Assembly (NCBI RefSeq): GCF_963678635.1
Contig: NC_087064.1
Span: forward strand, 73,223,465-73,287,464
Reading direction: 5' to 3'
Origin: Symsagittifera roscoffensis
Taxonomy: Eukaryota; Xenacoelomorpha; Acoela; Convolutidae
Length of the DNA stretch: 64,000 bases
Shown piece by piece: positions 63,101-64,000 of this stretch. A model generated the notes under the pieces. It saw nothing but the letters and a program-made list of their open reading frames with translations, made no database searches and was not told the DNA's origin. Each line of letters begins with the position of its first letter. Position 1 is the stretch's first letter. The position numbers and the translations under genes were made by a program.

Positions 63101-64000
63101 GTTTCTTCATGCGAGGGCCACCCGTCGTTAGTAGTGCTCGCACAGCTCTCGACTCAGTGCGTGGCTCCACCTGCCTCAGATAATCTGCATATGTATCCAA
63201 ATGCATTAAAGTGAACTCTGATGGTTCACTCAAATTTCTTATTACCTGGTGTCCAGCCACTGAGATTATCGACTGTATCTTCTTTCCTTGCGGCGCCATG
63301 CCGAACCTCTTACCGGAGATCACTTTAAGTTTCATATCTAAACTGCTTGGTGTTTTCGTCTCTTCGAACTCCGTTGCCTCGAAGGTATTCAGTTGCTCCT
63401 GAAGCTTTTCATTTTCCAGTTCAAGTTTCACTTTTTGTTCGATCTCTTTCGTCACCAATTCCTGCTGTACTCTATTTAAAGCATCCTTTGCGGCTGCCTT
63501 ATAATCGATCTTGAAGTCATCGGCCGCAGTTGCTGGTTCCGGTTCACGTGCTTCTCCTGTTACCGCTCGCATTTTCTTTGCCGCCAGCTCTTGAGGTTTG
63601 TCCTTCCTGCGTGCCTCTGCTTCGTTTAAAAGTCGAGCCTTGCTTGCTTTCACTCCTGATAAAGCTTCTTCATGCCTTGGATGCTTGATGTCTGCCACTG
63701 CATCCCAGAATTGTGGACAGTCTGATTTAAAATGACCTTCCAAGTTGCAAAAGAAACACCTCGGGCCGAATTTCGCAATTACTCCTCTCATGAAATCCTC
63801 ATGTTCCAACTCTGACGCATCTTCGTCCTCGAGGCTAAAGCCTATTGCTTTCATGCCTTGTTTATAAGCTGGGCATGCTGACACATGATGGTCTGTTGAA
63901 CTACAATTAGCACAAGAGCGTCTCTTGTCCATATCGTCCCTCGGTTTGTACCAATTGTTCCCTTGGTTCGCTGGTCCGTTGTTAAAATTGCCATAATTGT
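56712..64000 (-). CDS. pol: Gag-Pol-like polyprotein of the giant Gypsy element, 5' partial
   Basis: Open from the right edge; the first ATG in view (63932) is probably internal because an Asn/Gly-rich frame continues upstream. Numbering from 63932: two CCHC knuckles (7-20 and about 59-72); aspartic protease LLDTGA (about 365); RT with FCCGFRYLN and YVDD (about 851); RNase H with DTDAS (about 997) and VDNRALSWL; an unusual insert of about 450 residues; integrase zinc region (about 1625-1668) and D,D,E core (about 1690, 1748, 1782); then KWRGPF of the integrase C-terminus (about 1923). A long acidic tail and a macro-like domain (about 2255-2400) end it. Gag knuckles and pol share one frame, so no frameshift is needed here. 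GC-richer than the host DNA. Not closely related by eye to the element at 22.9-33.5 kb. Confidence 0.93.
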   Translation of the reverse strand, partial: NYGNFNNGPANQGNNWYKPRDDMDKRRSCANCSSTDHHVSACPAYKQGMKAIGFSLEDEDASELEHEDFMRGVIAKFGPRCFFCNLEGHFKSDCPQFWDAVADIKHPRHEEALSGVKASKARLLNEAEARRKDKPQELAAKKMRAVTGEAREPEPATAADDFKIDYKAAAKDALNRVQQELVTKEIEQKVKLELENEKLQEQLNTFEATEFEETKTPSSLDMKLKVISGKRFGMAPQGKKIQSIISVAGHQVIRNLSEPSEFTLMHLDTYADYLRQVEPRTESRAVRALLTTGGPRMKKLHGRYLEVYGPYQIMLNVDGISIYTRTYITTDDDQMGQIYLGEEELKVRRIGHDAMMEQDAVHIGHEADVTAHLLDTNGTKIGVTGLLDTGAVVSVMPIKTWERMGFTREDLIPTNLRLAAANRGAIYVAGRTPVTVLHMGGRNLWMSFLVVENLDDADQFILGRDFVRNFDVMIDLNNGLIRIRNPDRKYVKRPINRIITDENKVPVFLDRKVKLQPGQAVVAIFRMRNLNSLSDSKQVCLVPNPNSQSSVILGRSFSVTRNGLCVSVLLNTLDTMVSIQRGKKLGYALPMRTDYEETQNLKKYSVKDCPYHANKDKILKRIDELKSIRKLFSMKSETDDGLSSCSNFPERPSSYELDSDKPVLPEIEHLKGKIGEGDFEKLRDLLDRNAEVFSKHKADIGCCNFVEHEIELEEGAVPHREGARRMTPHKSEACRAEIEMLLEYDMIEPSKSPWACGVVMAKKKGGQLRFCCGFRYLNAVTIKDAYPIPRIDESLSKLGDAKFFTTLDLGSAFWQVPLRKKDREKTGFACELGLYQWKRMPFGLCNATATFQRLMAQALTGVTKKYGNLLMCYVDDVVIATPTLEDHIDRLDEVFGCMKRAGLKCKPSKCEILRDSIKYLGRMVERHGVRPDPEAVEAVLTWKAPRTDTQLMSFLGFANYYREFIKGYADKVYPMQKLMRNKGKKFEWNDEAQVAFENIKRELCEAPVLGMPTEKGMYVLDTDASVVAISGILHQEQEWNGRTVLRPIAYGSKVLSDTEMKYGAPKAEMFAVVTFVEKYRAYLGSAPFKLRVDNRALSWLKTYSMDQSYIGRWIVRLDGYHMIIEHRMRDKHQNADSLSKKTEFYERLEQKQANQAEVKEGFSFLDKETYEALPLTRWLDKSGHPIPGHPELPVEKAAEIKILSKEDPVPLDLLLRSNLVQQELSRMNINSLSLLDKTVQVTPQVMRMLGGLLEREVTRDDPEWTAAVASLTVSKKVKIMPSRQQHEENKRDCRTIVQQLVSSIPQKILTSTSYGRKEQGSSKRKKTVTFVDREKEGEEVEQNLLQDYLSGEKDEEKNQQSQDQHPGQVNLSGESEIDEKIPDEKQDLENKVLSGEFRWMRRKYGHDLEERAVSGTTPSTDDKSESSRMNTYSDRDSTSGSELSELAIHTLLVETRARNLDREVYQDPDSDRYLIPSERVFDNAADDLETIAVSKRSISLLPQKEVVRTDLQPFQQETQPLAKIWCVKMEEDTHQPNELNSQMRIMKTYLKARYRLSDLLRAQRNDRMTSNLKRWTENGAPDKGDLEEDSYRILRQYFMQKEGRLYLNKDGIVACRRREEDKVLYKYNAIVLPQLYQTELLFRSHDQMGHQGIDKVYQRILKRFEWPGMKKACEKWVTACLSCQHVKDPRKLRFPLQSIESSEFNEVVQIDHQKICMTDSGYNQVLVMIDHFTKYAEAVPCITASAEETCDHLINTWIARHGCPMTFQSDNGTAFVGELTKELMRRSQVAQAHSTTYHPQTNGLVERQNRTLVSMLRVYCSRYMTDWDRYLPQVMGAYNSTQHSTTGVSPHMMLTGHEKSLPLTFFYPEYEGKKTSPQVYVRDVIRRQQGLNDLCRRNTQQAQARQRKRFDKKAAGAKAYSVGDYVWVFQNVIPPKGTKKLLKKWRGPFMITEVHQEGRFYRLSTGRAAHYENIKPHNPSTEDWCIPADMEEGDYLMMDPACEVNEKGTREKNDGNEVVEEGTDTPLDLDPNEQIEADDETLPYAEEDWQDSEQTEVPKNMEPDLPFTMQTRQKDGTRLRKKYNPYGDDFVVDRIDLKKIVEEVVGLEEITVSQDIDIVDDHNDEWVDDWSKPEVEFDDEQQQSNEQDLTNLRVLEWLNEMTSDPEKTSVTIQDVDRESAKYIKTERDDPSWAAQEGQLLIPASNLDLIPGMRSTGTPMDIFVRGVGVGLTHTENLIIKKLRIARETGNLEAETGEEPKKPDIGRVVESYFNLPNEYSSNIILTDSDFILTNRTCAVAITADMSFRTALAADFKREYKNVEFLWKQRPGIGGVAALPPAVSQITGKYLCFLVTRATEKQHVDPENLVLSLTRLRDFLVEMDVRELSLPVYDPNRGRLHPRELYALVHVIFSDTNIQVYLHKKYYLSIG
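57408..57432. repeat. Perfect 12-bp inverted repeat inside the giant element's pol ORF
   Basis: TCCTTCCTGGGC (57408-57419), one base, GCCCAGGAAGGA (57421-57432). It encodes part of DDPSWAAQEGQ, about 240 bases before the macro-like domain. Confidence 0.85.

Larger units (their letters stand above)
45950..64000 (-). mobile_element. Giant Ty3/Gypsy retrotransposon with accessory ORFs, 5' end outside the window
   Basis: Three large same-strand ORFs (2406+, 1345 and 1630 codons) in the order gag/pol, SGNH ORF, orphan ORF, followed by about 820 non-coding bases and a probable LTR. From 46540 to the edge the visible length is already over 17.4 kb, well above usual Gypsy sizes. Base composition is visibly richer in G and C than the host DNA, and the ORFs are intact, so it is probably recent. 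The left border is uncertain. Confidence 0.85.

Overview
The window is nuclear DNA from an animal, probably an invertebrate. The evidence is GT-AG introns (73 bases to 11.7 kb), a FoxN-type forkhead gene, TMEM104 and DHTKD1 orthologues, AT-rich non-coding DNA full of short dispersed repeats, and two very different Ty3/Gypsy LTR retrotransposons. I could not fix the lineage more closely. Percentages and similarities are by eye.

Host genes, all on the minus strand, from left to right: UBA2 (SUMO E1 subunit; one open exon running off the left edge); DHTKD1 (mitochondrial 2-oxoadipate dehydrogenase E1; intronless); a three-exon methionine-R-sulfoxide reductase B with a signal peptide and a 7-kb first intron; a five-exon FoxN1/4-type forkhead factor (exons at 35.8, 35.0, 33.9, 22.0 and 20.9 kb); and a six-exon TMEM104 (44.6 to 37.4 kb). 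Exons were joined by hand from splice sites, phase continuity and family conservation. Each of the three multi-exon models keeps an open frame with whole-codon totals.

The MsrB intron and the 14.7-20.0 kb intergenic region hold no gene I can support. They contain tRNA-promoter SINE-like elements, foldback repeats, two diverged tandem arrays with units of about 160 bp, near-identical duplicated blocks and a long hairpin. Decayed non-LTR retrotransposon copies lie at about 41.0-43.1 kb (plus) and 45.05-45.8 kb (minus).

Mobile elements are the main story. (1) A complete 10.6-kb Ty3/Gypsy element (22873-33484, plus strand) lies antisense in FoxN intron 3. It has 439-bp LTRs with no difference I can see, a 5-bp target duplication, a gag ORF, a textbook -1 slippery heptamer and a protease-RT-RNase H-integrase ORF. 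That ORF ends in a TARG1/OARD1-like macro domain with both catalytic residues present. (2) A giant Ty3/Gypsy element (minus strand, at least 17.4 kb, entering from the right edge) has a 2406-codon zinc-knuckle/pol ORF. It is followed by a 1345-codon ORF with one intact and one degenerate SGNH-hydrolase module, and then by a 1630-codon ORF I do not recognise, separated by one in-frame TGA. The pol ORF of this second element also ends in a macro-like domain, but at the two catalytic positions lysine is replaced by arginine and aspartate by glycine. Two unrelated Gypsy elements with the same unusual C-terminal module, one apparently active and one apparently inactive, are the strongest candidate for an under-described system.
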